DNA of 64,000 bases, taken from positions 1,054,001 to 1,118,000 of the forward strand of contig NZ_CP114283.1 in assembly GCF_027107535.1 (NCBI RefSeq), read 5' to 3'. The notes beneath the pieces were generated by a model that made no database searches, was not told the origin of the DNA, and saw only the letters and a program-made list of their open reading frames with translations. Numbering within the stretch: position 1 is the first letter of the stretch; each line of letters opens with the position of its first letter. The stretch comes from Streptomyces aurantiacus. GTDB taxonomy: Bacteria > Actinomycetota > Actinomycetes > Streptomycetales > Streptomycetaceae. Shown piece by piece: positions 26,341 through 34,759 of this stretch. The translations under genes were made by a program, and so were the position numbers.

Positions 26341-27432
26341 CTAATCCTCCTGCTGTGCCAACCGCAGTGCGTACAAAGCCAGTTGGGCCCGGAAGCGGTC
26401 CTGCGGGTTGCTCAGGCGGTAGCCCAGTTCGCTCTCCACGCCCGACATGCGGGCGGCGACCGAGCTGTGGTGCAGATGGAGGTCGGCAGCGGCGTGGCGG
26501 AGCGAACCCGTGCGCAGGAAGGCCGTCAGCGCGGCCAGAGCCGCCGGGCCGCCCCTGCCCTCGGCGAGCCCCGCCAGGGCGCGGACGTCGGCCTGGGCCC
26601 GCAGCCGGTCGACGGGGATGTCGGCGAGCAGCGCCACCGGCCCGAGCGTGTCGTGGTCGACGACGGCCTCGTCGGGCAGCCCGGCCACGTCGACCGCGAA
26701 CCGCAGGGCGAGCCGTGCCTGGGCCCAGGAAGCACCGGCGTCCAGGGCGGGAACACGGCCACCGACCCCGATCCGTACCCCCTCGGAGCCCTGCTCACGG
26801 ACGAACGCCCGCAGTTCCTCGGCAACCGACGCGGCGCCCGGCACGAGCGCGACGGCGAGCGGTCCGACCGCGGCCACCCGCACCCCGGGACGCAGTTCGC
26901 GCCGCCCGAGCACGGCGACCGAGGAGGCCCCGGCGACGGCCACCACCCGCAGTGGCCGCTCGGGCGCGAGGCCCAGCAGGCGCAGCGCCCGCGCCCGGTC
27001 CTCGACGGCCTCGCGCTCGGACAGCACCCGCTCGACCAGCGCCGGGTCGGCCACCTGATGAGGCGGGCTGTCCTGCTCACGGCCGCCGTGCACGACGCCC
27101 GCGGCGATGGCCATCCACTCCAGCACCAGTTCGTCGAAGGGGCCGGGCGCGCCTGTCCGCTCCAGCCACACCCGGCCGCCCGGAGCGAACTCGGCGCTCC
27201 CGGAGACCGTGCCGACAGACTCCGCCGGTACGGTCCCGGCCGGCCCGAACCGCACCACTCGGCCGCCCACCTCAAGCCCCGCCGGACACTCGGCAAGACC
27301 CGCGGTGGACCGTACGAGCGACGCGGCGTCGAGCCGCCCCGCCCCGAGCAGCGCCTCGAAGTGCGCGATGACCCGCAGTGCCGCCGCCGCGTCCGCGTCG
27401 AGGGCCGACAGCCGTAGCAGCAGTCCCTTCAT
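26341..27432 (-). CDS. PucR-type helix-turn-helix regulator
   Basis: A 363-residue regulator. The C-terminal 60 residues (FLRTGSLRHAAADLHLHHSSVAARMSGVESELGYRLSNPQDRFRAQLALYALRL) are the PucR C-terminal helix-turn-helix. The centre resembles the GGDEF-like domain of such proteins (VPALDAGASWAQARLALRFA). The N-terminus, starting at ATG 27432 (MKGLLLRLSALDADAAAAL), is a probable sensor. It probably controls a nearby gene; the upstream region carries repeated ccgtacgg-like palindromes. Confidence 0.87.
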   Translation of the reverse strand: MKGLLLRLSALDADAAAALRVIAHFEALLGAGRLDAASLVRSTAGLAECPAGLEVGGRVVRFGPAGTVPAESVGTVSGSAEFAPGGRVWLERTGAPGPFDELVLEWMAIAAGVVHGGREQDSPPHQVADPALVERVLSEREAVEDRARALRLLGLAPERPLRVVAVAGASSVAVLGRRELRPGVRVAAVGPLAVALVPGAASVAEELRAFVREQGSEGVRIGVGGRVPALDAGASWAQARLALRFAVDVAGLPDEAVVDHDTLGPVALLADIPVDRLRAQADVRALAGLAEGRGGPAALAALTAFLRTGSLRHAAADLHLHHSSVAARMSGVESELGYRLSNPQDRFRAQLALYALRLAQQED

Positions 27433-27455
27433 GACCTGGGAGTCTAGGCCGCGGG

Positions 27456-27546
27456 TCGGCCGTACGGCCCGGTCGTACGGCCCGGTCGTACGGGCAGGCC
27501 GTACGGGCAGGTGGTGCGGGGGCCGGCCGTGCGGGTCGGCCGTACC
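27456..27546. repeat. Cluster of 'gccgtacgg/gtcgtacgg' palindromic repeats
   Basis: Six or more copies of a gtacgg-containing unit with a roughly 13-14 base period lie upstream of the PucR-type gene, starting 24 bp from its start codon. Several are perfect eight-base palindromes (ccgtacgg). Could be an operator array or replication slippage. Confidence 0.55.
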
Positions 27547-27653
27547 GCCGTCCGGCGGGTCGCACCACTCGGCGTACGACTCGGAGGAGCGGGCCGGAAC
27601 CTGAGTACGCGTACTCTGTCGGCCCTGTGTGCGACGGGTGAACCCTCGTTCCC

Positions 27654-28127
27654 ATGACCGAGAAGCTGCTGGGCCCGCTGTCGAAGCGCCCCTGGACGGA
27701 ACGCTGGCTGACCCGCCTGCTGGGTGCCGCCCTGTCCTCGGCGGCGTACCTCCTCTGCCTCCCCTGGGATCTGCGCAACCGCCCCGAGTCACCCGGTTCG
27801 ATCACCGAGACGACCTCGATGACCGTCGTCGGCGTCACGGCCCTGGCCGTGTGTCTGCTCCTGCTGGCCGCGTACTTCGGCCTCCGTGACGCCCTCGCCT
27901 GGCCCCTGCTGGTGGTGGCGGCGCCCCCGATCACGCTCATGTACGTCGCGTTCCACACGCGCCCCGAGCCGCCGGACGCGTCCCTGTGGCCGCTGGCCTG
28001 GGCGTTCTCCACGCTCGTCATCGCGGCGGGCGTGCTGGTCACGGGGTCCGTGGCCAGGCGGTTCAAGGAGGACACCGGCGACTCGATGGAAGGGCTGGTG
28101 CTCGCCCACCACCACAACCAGCCGTGA
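27654..28127 (+). CDS. Four-helix membrane protein, unknown function
   Basis: A 157-residue hydrophobic protein with about four helices (approximately 23-40, 58-78, 80-105 and 116-136). A basic, Thr/Lys-rich N-terminus precedes the first helix, and the C-terminus ends AHHHNQP. No family recognised. Start ATG 27654 (MTEKLLGPLSKRPWTERW). It is divergent from the PucR-type regulator and convergent with a DUF2269-like gene. Confidence 0.75.
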   Translation: MTEKLLGPLSKRPWTERWLTRLLGAALSSAAYLLCLPWDLRNRPESPGSITETTSMTVVGVTALAVCLLLLAAYFGLRDALAWPLLVVAAPPITLMYVAFHTRPEPPDASLWPLAWAFSTLVIAAGVLVTGSVARRFKEDTGDSMEGLVLAHHHNQP

Positions 28128-28149
28128 GGGCCGGCGCCGAGGTACGGGC

Positions 28150-28791
28150 TCAGGCTCCCGTGGTGGAGCCGGGCCTGACGATCATGAGGATCGTGACGGT
28201 GGCCCAGAGCAGGTTGAAGATGCCGGTGAACATGGCGAGTTGCACGGTCGCTCGGGGATTCGCGCCGACCGCGACAGACGGCGACTGCGGCGGTGACGGC
28301 GACATGGACGGCGACGTCGACATGGACGGGGGCTGGGACGAAGACCCGGCCGCCTCCGCCGCGCCGGGCGGTCCCACCGACTCCACTGTCCCCACCGATT
28401 CCACCGATTCCACCGACTCCACCGTCCCCGTGGGCGCCGCGGCCCCCGCCGACTCCACCGCTTCGAGGATCTCCTCCTGACGCGGCAGCACCAGTGCCAG
28501 CAGGACCGCTGCCGCGATTCCGGTCAGGACCATCGAGACGACCAGCCAGGCGTCGTCGAGCACGCCCATGCTCAGGGCCGTGGCGAAGCCGAGGACGGGA
28601 ACGGCGATGCCGATGGCCGCGTACACCCGGCAGATCCGGTGCAGCAGACGCACCGTCTCCGTCGCGCGCGGGTCGCCGGGATCCGCGAGGGCGCGGCGGG
28701 CGCCGGGCGGGAACATGCTGGCCGCGACGGTGACGGGCCCGATGGCGATGATCGCGACGAGGACGTGGAGGACGAGGAGGAACTTGGTCAC
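28150..28791 (-). CDS. DUF2269-like membrane protein with low-complexity loop
   Basis: A 213-residue protein with four helices: residues 4-24, 54-74, 80-100 and, after a loop, 186-206. The N-terminal FLLVLHVLVAIIAIGPVTVAASM resembles DUF2269-type membrane proteins. The loop (105-180) is low complexity: a repeated ESVESVESVGTVESVG run, then Pro/Ser repeats (SMSTSPSMSPSPPQSPS). At the DNA level this is a ladder of 12-bp repeats that could expand or contract. Function unknown. Confidence 0.75.
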   Translation of the reverse strand: MTKFLLVLHVLVAIIAIGPVTVAASMFPPGARRALADPGDPRATETVRLLHRICRVYAAIGIAVPVLGFATALSMGVLDDAWLVVSMVLTGIAAAVLLALVLPRQEEILEAVESAGAAAPTGTVESVESVESVGTVESVGPPGAAEAAGSSSQPPSMSTSPSMSPSPPQSPSVAVGANPRATVQLAMFTGIFNLLWATVTILMIVRPGSTTGA

Positions 28792-28975
28792 GAGAGGACG
28801 GTAGGCGGCGTACCGGATCTTGTGGAAGTGGCGGTACTGCCAGCAATCAACGGATTCCCGCCAGCGGTGTGAGCGCGGTACTTGCGGCCTTCCCCATGTC
28901 GGGCAGGCGTGGCGCGGGGTCTGACGGGCGGGATGCCCACTTGGCCGGAATCCGGGGTCTGCCTACTCTTTTGCC

Positions 28976-29929
28976 ATGCACACCGTGGCCGTACTGGCGC
29001 TCGACCAGGTCATCCCGTTCGACCTCTCCGCCCCGATCGACACCTTCGGCTGGGCCCGGCTGCCGGACGGCCGCGCGCCCTACCGGATCAGGGTCTGCTC
29101 GGTGACGGAGGAGGTGAACGCGGGCCCCTTCACCCTGCGGGCCCTGTACGGGCTGGAGGCGCTGGCCGACGCCGACACGATCATCGTCCCGGGCACCGTC
29201 GACCCGACGGGCCCGCTGCCGCCGGGGGTGGGCGAGGCCCTGCGTGAGGCGGCCGCGAACGGCACGCGCATCGCCTCGATCTGCGTCGGCGCGTTCATCT
29301 TCGCCGCCACCGGGCTGCTGGACGGCCGACGGGCGACCACCCACTGGATCGCGGCCGCGGACCTGGCGGCCATGCACCCGCGGGTGACGGTCGACCCGAA
29401 TGTCCTCTACGTCGACAACGGCCAGTTCCTCACCTCGGCGGGAGCCGCCGCGGCGATGGACATGTGCCTGCACATGATCCGCAAGGACTACGGCTCGGCC
29501 GTCGCCGCCCACGCGGCTCGGATGTCCGTCATGCCGCTCGAACGGGAGGGCGGGCAGGCCCAGTTCATCGTCCACGCCCAGCCTCCGGTCCCGGCCGGTA
29601 CGACGATGGAACCCCTGCTGACCTGGCTGGAGGAGAACGCCGGCCGCGATCTGACACTGGACGACATCGCCGCCCGGGCGGGCACCAGCGCCCGTACGCT
29701 CAACCGCCGTTTCCGTGAGCAGACCGGCACGACGCCTCTGCAGTGGCTGCACCGGGCGCGGGTGCGCAGGGCCCAGCACCTGCTGGAGACCACCTCCCAC
29801 CCGGTCGAACGGATCGCGGTCCAGGCGGGGTTCGGCTCACCGACGGCGTTCCGGGACCGGTTCAAGCGGGTGGTGGGGACCAGTCCGCAGGCGTATCGCA
29901 GGGCGTTCCGGGGAGCGCCGGTGGGCTAG
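28976..29929 (+). CDS. AraC-family regulator with DJ-1/PfpI domain
   Basis: A 317-residue protein. The N-terminal half (1-190) is a DJ-1/PfpI-like domain with the nucleophile-elbow cysteine in ASICVGAFIFAATGLL. The C-terminal 100 residues carry the AraC double helix-turn-helix (TLDDIAARAGTSARTLNRRFREQTGTTPLQWLHRARVRRAQHLLETTSHPVERIAVQAGFGSPTAFRDRFKR). Proteins of this 'GlxA-type' regulator group often control catabolism of small nitrogen compounds; the name must not be confused with the copper oxidase glxA. Start ATG 28976. Confidence 0.93.
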   Translation: MHTVAVLALDQVIPFDLSAPIDTFGWARLPDGRAPYRIRVCSVTEEVNAGPFTLRALYGLEALADADTIIVPGTVDPTGPLPPGVGEALREAAANGTRIASICVGAFIFAATGLLDGRRATTHWIAAADLAAMHPRVTVDPNVLYVDNGQFLTSAGAAAAMDMCLHMIRKDYGSAVAAHAARMSVMPLEREGGQAQFIVHAQPPVPAGTTMEPLLTWLEENAGRDLTLDDIAARAGTSARTLNRRFREQTGTTPLQWLHRARVRRAQHLLETTSHPVERIAVQAGFGSPTAFRDRFKRVVGTSPQAYRRAFRGAPVG

Positions 29930-29981
29930 GGAAGATGAGGGGAGGGCGCGGGTGGGGGAGGTGCGCCGACGGGGCGCGGTC

Positions 29982-30284
29982 TCAGCCCCGCCGGTCGGCC
30001 ACGGCCCACGACGCCAGTGCCATGGCCCCGGCCGCACCGAACACGGCCGGCCACGCCCCCACCCTCTTGGCGAGAGGATGGGATCCGGCGAAGGCGGCGA
30101 CGTACGCGGCGGTCAGTGCTCCCGCCGCCGTCCCGCCCGCCTGCTGGTGCCACTGACGGGCGGACGCCACCCCTGCGACGGCCAGCACGACCCCGCCGAG
30201 CTGCCGCTTCCTGGTCCAGCGAGCGACCCCGTACCCGCCGATGAGCCCACTCGCGGCCACCGCCGCGGCCGGTACCTTCGCCAT
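29982..30284 (-). CDS. Small hydrophobic protein, unknown function
   Basis: A 100-residue protein with three probable membrane helices (residues about 5-20, 28-42 and 78-94), Ala/Gly-rich. The start is ATG 30284 with AGGAGGCA upstream; a GTG directly before it is an alternative. No family recognised. Confidence 0.65.
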   Translation of the reverse strand: MAKVPAAAVAASGLIGGYGVARWTRKRQLGGVVLAVAGVASARQWHQQAGGTAAGALTAAYVAAFAGSHPLAKRVGAWPAVFGAAGAMALASWAVADRRG

Positions 30285-30365
30285 CACTGCCTCCTGGTGC
30301 TGCGTCGGGTGCGTCCGACCGTCAGCCGAGGCTAACGCGCCGGTACGCGCGCCCGAGCACCACCC

Positions 30366-31202
30366 TCACCGGGCCGCCGGTCTCACCTCGCCCGAGATGG
30401 GCAGTCCCAGTCCCGCCACGGCCCGTGAGACGAGGCGGGCCATTTCGACGGCGCCCCGCTCCTGGAAGTGGGTGTTGTCCTGGACCCCGTTGGGGAAGTT
30501 CGGGTACTGCCCGGGGTTCAGCCACAGGAAGATCCGCTTGGAGCCCTCGACGCCGACCCCGTCGAGGTAGACCCGGCTGGCCGCCGCGAGGTCGACCAGT
30601 GGGGCACCTTCCTCCCGGGCGACCGCCTTCGCGGCGTCCACGTACGCGGGGAAGGAGACGTTGAACTTCCCGGTGGACGCGTTGTACGAGCGCCGCGACA
30701 CGGGCGTCACGACGACCGGGGTCGCGCCCCGCGCACGTGTCGCCCGGATGTAGTTGTTGCGCAGGTACTCCTTGTAGTCGGCGGGCGACGTGTACCGCTC
30801 GGGGTTGTTCACGGTGGCGTCGTTGTGTCCGAACTGCACGAACAGGTAGTCGCCGGACCTGATCACCTGATGGATCGCGGCAAGCCGCCCCTGCTCGATG
30901 AAGGAACGCGAACTGCGCCCGCCGATGGCGTGGTTGGCGACGGTGACGTTCGACGTGAAGTACGAGGACAGCTTCTGTCCCCAGCCGGCCTCGGGGTAGT
31001 AGCGGGAGTTGTATGTCTGGGCGGTGGAGTCACTGGCGATGTAGACGGTGCCGGTTGCCGCCGTGGCGGCGCTCGCGGTACCGGGCAGACCCAGAACGCC
31101 GAGGGCCCCGGCACCGGCCGCACCTACCAGGAACCGTCTGCGGCTGCTGTCACCGGGACCGCCGTCACCTGCGCGGGCGTGGGGGGTGGCATTGCGACTC
31201 AT
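30366..31202 (-). CDS. Rhamnogalacturonan acetylesterase-like SGNH hydrolase, Tat-secreted
   Basis: A 278-residue protein. A twin-arginine signal (SSRRRFLVGAAGAGALGVLGLPGTASA) ends near residue 46. The SGNH blocks follow: VYIASDSTAQTY (nucleophile in ASDS), GGRSSRSF, QFGHNDATVN and DNTHFQERGA (Asp and His). This is the layout of secreted rhamnogalacturonan or xylan acetylesterases that remove acetyl groups from plant cell-wall sugars. The substrate is inferred from family only. No other pectin-degrading genes are near. Confidence 0.9.
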   Translation of the reverse strand: MSRNATPHARAGDGGPGDSSRRRFLVGAAGAGALGVLGLPGTASAATAATGTVYIASDSTAQTYNSRYYPEAGWGQKLSSYFTSNVTVANHAIGGRSSRSFIEQGRLAAIHQVIRSGDYLFVQFGHNDATVNNPERYTSPADYKEYLRNNYIRATRARGATPVVVTPVSRRSYNASTGKFNVSFPAYVDAAKAVAREEGAPLVDLAAASRVYLDGVGVEGSKRIFLWLNPGQYPNFPNGVQDNTHFQERGAVEMARLVSRAVAGLGLPISGEVRPAAR

Positions 31203-31268
31203 ATGACCTTCCCTGCACAGAGGTTGAGGAACTGTCGCAGGGAGGTGGCAGCCGGTAGGCGGAAGGTT

Positions 31269-31348
31269 GCCGGGAGTTGCCGAGGCGCGCCGGGAGCTGC
31301 CTGGGCGCGCGGGAACTCCCGGGGTGCGCCCGGGCTTGCCGAGGGTTA
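31269..31348. repeat. Degenerate 20-bp tandem repeat (four units)
   Basis: Units of about 20 bases (gccgggagttgccgaggcgc, gccgggagctgcctgggcgc and two more diverged) fill most of the gap between the acetylesterase and the next gene. No coding sense is seen. Confidence 0.6.
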
Positions 31349-31364
31349 CCGGGCCACGTCGCCT

Positions 31365-32048
31365 TCACTGTCGGGCGTCCGCGAGCCAAGTCCGCCACAC
31401 GCGTCGGCTGTTGGGCATCTCTGGCCGGTCCAGAAGCCACAGCACGTACCCGGCGTGCAACTGGGCCCAGGGATTCTCCGAGCGCCGGGCCCCTTCCAGC
31501 CGCACCCGCAGCGGGTCCCCGTCGACGACCCGGGCGATGCGCACGTACTCGCGGTCCTTGCAGCGATACGCCCGCCGCACGACGATCTCCAGCAGGTCGA
31601 GCAGCTTGGCCCGGGCCACCGGATGCCGCCCGACCGTGTCCGTGGCCAGATGCCGCAGGAGCCCCTCCTTCGTCCCCCACGCCTTGGCGTGCCGGGTCCA
31701 CTCCTCCGGATACCGGGCCTCCCACTCCAGGAAGAGCAAGGCGTAGGGCAGCCCGGGCCACGCGGCAAGGTCCTTGTCCCACGTGTTCCACACGCCATCG
31801 GGCAACGAACGGCTCTGGGCCCGCAGATAGTCGTCGTGGGCCGACCGCAGCTGCGGATCCTGGAACGGGTACCTCATGCCCTGCCCCTGCACCGACCGCA
31901 ACATCTCGTTGAACCGGTGCCGGGTCTCGTCGGTTCTTCTCCGTGCGGACGCCAAGTGGTCCAGCGCGACGGCCCGTTCGGCCGGGTCGTCCGCGATCAG
32001 TCCGTACGCCCACCCGAGCCGCTCGTCCCACGCCCGGGCGTCGTCCAT
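31365..32048 (-). CDS. Conserved-looking cytoplasmic protein, unknown function
   Basis: A 227-residue, helix-rich protein of even composition with many Trp/Arg/Leu (AWDERLGWAYGLIADDPAERAVALDHL, WPGLPYALLFLEWEARYPEEW). Starts at 32048 (MDDARAW), 32078 and 32090 are all possible; 32048 has GGGGCGG upstream. I do not recognise the family. The same frame runs upstream without a stop to 32237 through a sigma-factor remnant, so the gene may have acquired its upstream region by rearrangement. Confidence 0.65.
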   Translation of the reverse strand: MDDARAWDERLGWAYGLIADDPAERAVALDHLASARRRTDETRHRFNEMLRSVQGQGMRYPFQDPQLRSAHDDYLRAQSRSLPDGVWNTWDKDLAAWPGLPYALLFLEWEARYPEEWTRHAKAWGTKEGLLRHLATDTVGRHPVARAKLLDLLEIVVRRAYRCKDREYVRIARVVDGDPLRVRLEGARRSENPWAQLHAGYVLWLLDRPEMPNSRRVWRTWLADARQ

Positions 32049-32128
32049 GTCCGCCCCGTGCCCTGTTCCATGCCCCATGGGACAGATCATCCCCGAGCGT
32101 GCCGCGCCACGCCCCTCCGGGCACCGTT

Positions 32129-32222
32129 TCCTCACCGTGTCGCGGGCGAGCCGGGACCGTACGGTGCTCGGCGAGATGCGCAGGTCGGCCGCGATCTCGG
32201 CGTCGGAGACGGCGGGGCCGTA
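32129..32222 (-). pseudogene. Remnant of an ECF sigma factor (region 4 only), inverted
   Basis: On the minus strand the frame reads AVSDAEIAADLRISPSTVRSRLAR, matching SDTEIAADLDISPSTVRSQLAR in the intact sigma factor on the other strand 180 bp away. Nothing of the rest of the sigma protein is present and a TGA lies in frame at 32235-32237. It is a truncated, inverted second sigma copy. Confidence 0.8.
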
Positions 32223-32237
32223 ACCCCGGACTGCTCA

Positions 32238-32350
32238 TCGAAGAGTTCGCGCTTCTGCAGGCAGTGGTGGAGCCGGCCGCTCATGCGGTTGAAGAGGGGG
32301 CGCCGGACGGCTTCGACGCCTGTGACCCAGGTCTCAGCGCCGCCGTGCAG
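32238..32350 (-). pseudogene. Transposase C-terminal remnant (IS110-like pattern)
   Basis: The minus-strand frame reads VEAVRRPLFNRMSGRLHHCLQ then KRELFDEQ. The pattern of a basic 'LxNRxxGxLHxCL...R..DE' helix near the C-terminus resembles IS110-family and related transposases of actinobacteria. No start, catalytic part or ends of the element are present. The family call rests on this short pattern and is tentative. Confidence 0.4.
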
Positions 32351-32401
32351 CAGATGAGGCGGTGTTCACGTCGAGGAGAGGTGACAGGAAGGGAGGAGCG
32401 T

Positions 32402-32923
32402 ATGGAGACGGACTTCCAGGCTTTCGTCGCCGCGAGGTCGACCGCGCTGTTCCGGGGCGCCTACATCCTGACGGGCAACCGTGAGGCGGCGGAGGACCTG
32501 GTCCAGGAGACCCTGGAACGGGCCTGCCGCAAATGGCGCACCATCGCAGGCAAGGACGCTCCGGACCTCTATGTGCGGCGGATCATGGTGAACCTGGCCA
32601 ACGACCGCTGGCGCAGGTTCCGCCGCCTGGTCACGACCTCCGATCCGGAAAGCGGTGACAAGGCCGCCCCGGGAGACGAGTTCGGACAGGTGGACAACCG
32701 GGACCAGTTGGTGCGCGCCCTGCAGCAACTGCCCATGCGGATGCGCACGGTCGTGGTGCTGCGGTATTTCCACGACCTCTCCGACACCGAGATCGCAGCC
32801 GACCTGGACATATCGCCCAGCACGGTGCGCTCCCAGCTCGCTCGCGGGATCGAGAAGCTGAGAGACCAGATCCCCGTACTCTCCGCCCCTTCACCACGGC
32901 AGCCCACGGAAGGAATCCGATGA
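32402..32923 (+). CDS. ECF RNA polymerase sigma factor (SigE family type)
   Basis: A 173-residue extracytoplasmic-function sigma factor. Region 2 is FRGAYILTGNREAAEDLVQETLERACRKW and region 4 is ALQQLPMRMRTVVVLRYFHDLSDTEIAADLDISPSTVRSQLARGIEKLRD. It belongs to the actinobacterial 'SigE family' group, not the classic stress SigE of streptomycetes. GGAAGGAGGAGCG precedes ATG 32402. Its stop codon overlaps the next ORF start (ATGA), which is a membrane protein and its likely partner. Confidence 0.95.
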   Translation: METDFQAFVAARSTALFRGAYILTGNREAAEDLVQETLERACRKWRTIAGKDAPDLYVRRIMVNLANDRWRRFRRLVTTSDPESGDKAAPGDEFGQVDNRDQLVRALQQLPMRMRTVVVLRYFHDLSDTEIAADLDISPSTVRSQLARGIEKLRDQIPVLSAPSPRQPTEGIR

Positions 32924-33426
32924 CCTCGTACGGCGACCCGCGGCCTTCCGGCTGCACACCTTTCGAAGAGGAACTGACGAACGCCATGAACCGATTCGCG
33001 AACTCCGCCGAGGCCCCCGACTTCGACGCGCCCCAGATCCTGCGCCGCACCCGGCGCAGGCGGACCACCGGCATCGCGGCCGTCGCCGCCGCCCTCATCG
33101 TGGCGGGCGGGGGCACGGCCCTGGCCACCTCGGTCGCCGGCGGCGGCAGCGGCTCGACCCCGGCGGCCACCAGCACAGCCACCAGCAGCGATGCCACCAC
33201 CATGCTGTACCTCCACCCCCAGGGCCAGACCATCCCGATCGACTTCGCGGGCTGGAGCCTGCACGGAGCCAAGGCGTACATGGAGAAGACGCAGACGAAG
33301 CTCGGCACCGTCACCGAGAAGGCCGTCAAGGGCTGCAAGCCGGGCTCGGTGCTCGGCGTGTCCCCGCACGCCCCGAAGACCGTCAAGGAGGGCGACACGG
33401 TCAGCTTCACCGTGTGCGCCGGCTGA
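32920..33426 (+). CDS. Single-pass membrane protein with PASTA-like end, sigma partner
   Basis: A 168-residue protein. The cytoplasmic N-terminus (1-50) ends in RRTRRRR and precedes one TM helix (about 52-72). A Ser/Thr/Ala/Gly linker follows, then a C-terminal about 75-residue domain ending KGCKPGSVLGVSPHAPKTVKEGDTVSFTVCAG, which has the shape of a PASTA domain (a 'GSVLGVSP' turn before the last strand). It overlaps the sigma gene by four bases (ATGA), so the two are translated together. It is the best candidate for the membrane sensor or anti-sigma partner, though it lacks a recognised anti-sigma zinc motif. Confidence 0.8.
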   Translation: MTSYGDPRPSGCTPFEEELTNAMNRFANSAEAPDFDAPQILRRTRRRRTTGIAAVAAALIVAGGGTALATSVAGGGSGSTPAATSTATSSDATTMLYLHPQGQTIPIDFAGWSLHGAKAYMEKTQTKLGTVTEKAVKGCKPGSVLGVSPHAPKTVKEGDTVSFTVCAG

Positions 33427-33440
33427 CCAGGCCCTGAGCC

Positions 33441-33483
33441 GGTACGGGCCCGCCCCTGCGTCAATCAGGGGCGGGCCCGTACC
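33441..33483 (+). terminator. Terminator after the sigma operon
   Basis: Perfect 18-bp stem (ggtacgggcccgcccctg / caggggcgggcccgtacc) with a seven-base loop, 15 bp after the stop codon of the PASTA-like gene. Confidence 0.9.
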
Positions 33484-33748
33484 AGCATCACACGGCCAGG
33501 CAGCAACGTCACGCCCGGTTGGCGCCCGGCTCCGCGAGCGCGTTGCGGCGGCCCTGGGTGAGTCCGCCGGGTCTTCGATCTTGAGCGGTGTGCCTACTCA
33601 GGGCCTCTGACTCAGGGCCTCTGACGTGTCGATTCGCTCAGCGAGGCAGGCCGTGCGATCGAGGCCGAGCAGGAGCACCCTGGAAGGGGCGGGAAACGTC
33701 TGCAGACGCCTGAAATCACCGGGGAGACCCGGTCCGGAGGTGATCGTG
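33484..33748. other. Non-coding gap before the DUF1876 gene
   Basis: No gene is seen in this stretch. A tandem 14-bp repeat (actcagggcctctg, 33596-33623) is its only clear structure. It is the left flank of the accessory island. Confidence 0.7.
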
Positions 33749-34030
33749 ATGACGACGACGATGAAGACCGCTGTCGGCTGGCACGTGGAACTGGAATTCC
33801 AGGAGGACGACCACCGCACCCGCGCGGCCGCCCTCGTACGCCTCCCCGACGGAAGCGAGGTCCGGGCCCACGGCTACGCGAACCGCCACCCCTCCGACTC
33901 GAACCAGCCGAGGGTCGGCGAGGAGGTGGCCGGCGCGAGGGCCCTCAACGAACTGGCGATGACCTTGCTGACGAAGGCCCATGACGAGATCGACGAGGCG
34001 TCGGGGAGGACTTCGCATCGGTTGACGTGA
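33749..34030 (+). CDS. DUF1876 family protein (dsRBD-like fold)
   Basis: A 93-residue protein with the DUF1876 pattern: VGWHVELEFQEDDHRTRAAALVRLPDGSEVRAHGYANRHPSDSNQPRVGEEVAGARALNELAMTLLTKAHDEI. Known actinobacterial members are small cytoplasmic proteins of unknown function with a dsRBD-like structure. GGAGG lies eight bases before the ATG at 33749. It may be the last core-type gene before the island. Confidence 0.9.
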   Translation: MTTTMKTAVGWHVELEFQEDDHRTRAAALVRLPDGSEVRAHGYANRHPSDSNQPRVGEEVAGARALNELAMTLLTKAHDEIDEASGRTSHRLT

Positions 34031-34112
34031 GGGGCCCGACCAGGCTTTTGCGGACGCCGCCGATCGACGCTGTCGCATACGCCCGCCAGTCACTGCTGGG
34101 CGCCTGCGCGCG

Positions 34113-34652
34113 TCACTGCTCCGCGTCGGTGCGAGCCTGCGGCACCACATCACGCCGCGCGGGTTCCCCGGTTATCCCCAGACTGTGCCGAGCATGCGCG
34201 TGGAAGTTGTTGAGGGCGACAAGCCATTCGCCGGCGCGCTCGTGCCACATCTCGTGGTTGATCTCCTCCACGCCCCGGGCTGGCCGTTCCATCTGCCACA
34301 GCCGGTCATTGAGATCGTGGGCAGCCTGTACGGTCGCGGCGTCGCCCAGGAGCATCACCTGCTCAAAGGCGTGCGACCGGTCTCCCTCGGCCGCCCTCAT
34401 CTCGGCCAGCAGAACTTCACGAGCCGCTGGATCAGTGTCGTCCCACTGCGGGGTGAACACCTGCTGGGTGCACCTGTAGACCCGCTTCACGGCCGCCACG
34501 TAGGCGACGTAGGAGTCGAGACGGTGCGCGTCCCATCGGACGCGGAGGTCACGTTGGAACCGATCCCGCTCTGTCAGCCGGGTAGTGAGGTAGGACCCCG
34601 CGGCACCCGCCAGAACCGCGCCCACCGTGACCAGTTGCTCGGCAAACCCCAC
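34113..34652 (-). CDS. Hypothetical protein with N-terminal membrane helix
   Basis: A 179-residue protein. Residues 3-24 (FAEQLVTVGAVLAGAAGSYLTT) form a single TM helix; the rest is helical and charged (RLTERDRFQRDLRVRWDAHRLDSYVAYVAAVKRVYR). Start GTG 34652. Similar small proteins are common next to XRE/DUF397 pairs and in mobile regions of Streptomyces; no function is known. Confidence 0.75.
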   Translation of the reverse strand: MGFAEQLVTVGAVLAGAAGSYLTTRLTERDRFQRDLRVRWDAHRLDSYVAYVAAVKRVYRCTQQVFTPQWDDTDPAAREVLLAEMRAAEGDRSHAFEQVMLLGDAATVQAAHDLNDRLWQMERPARGVEEINHEMWHERAGEWLVALNNFHAHARHSLGITGEPARRDVVPQARTDAEQ

Positions 34653-34759
34653 GTCGTCCCCTGGATCCCTGTCGGCCCGTCATTCGGTCCCGCAGAACCG
34701 GCGTGGTCAACTTCTGTCCCTTTTACCAGCTCCGTGCCGCGAGGCATCGAACGGCCGGT

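Noticed and set aside
28380..28470. Ser-Val-Glu repeats as a regulatory site
   Set aside because: They lie inside the coding sequence of the DUF2269-like protein and are better seen as low-complexity protein sequence.
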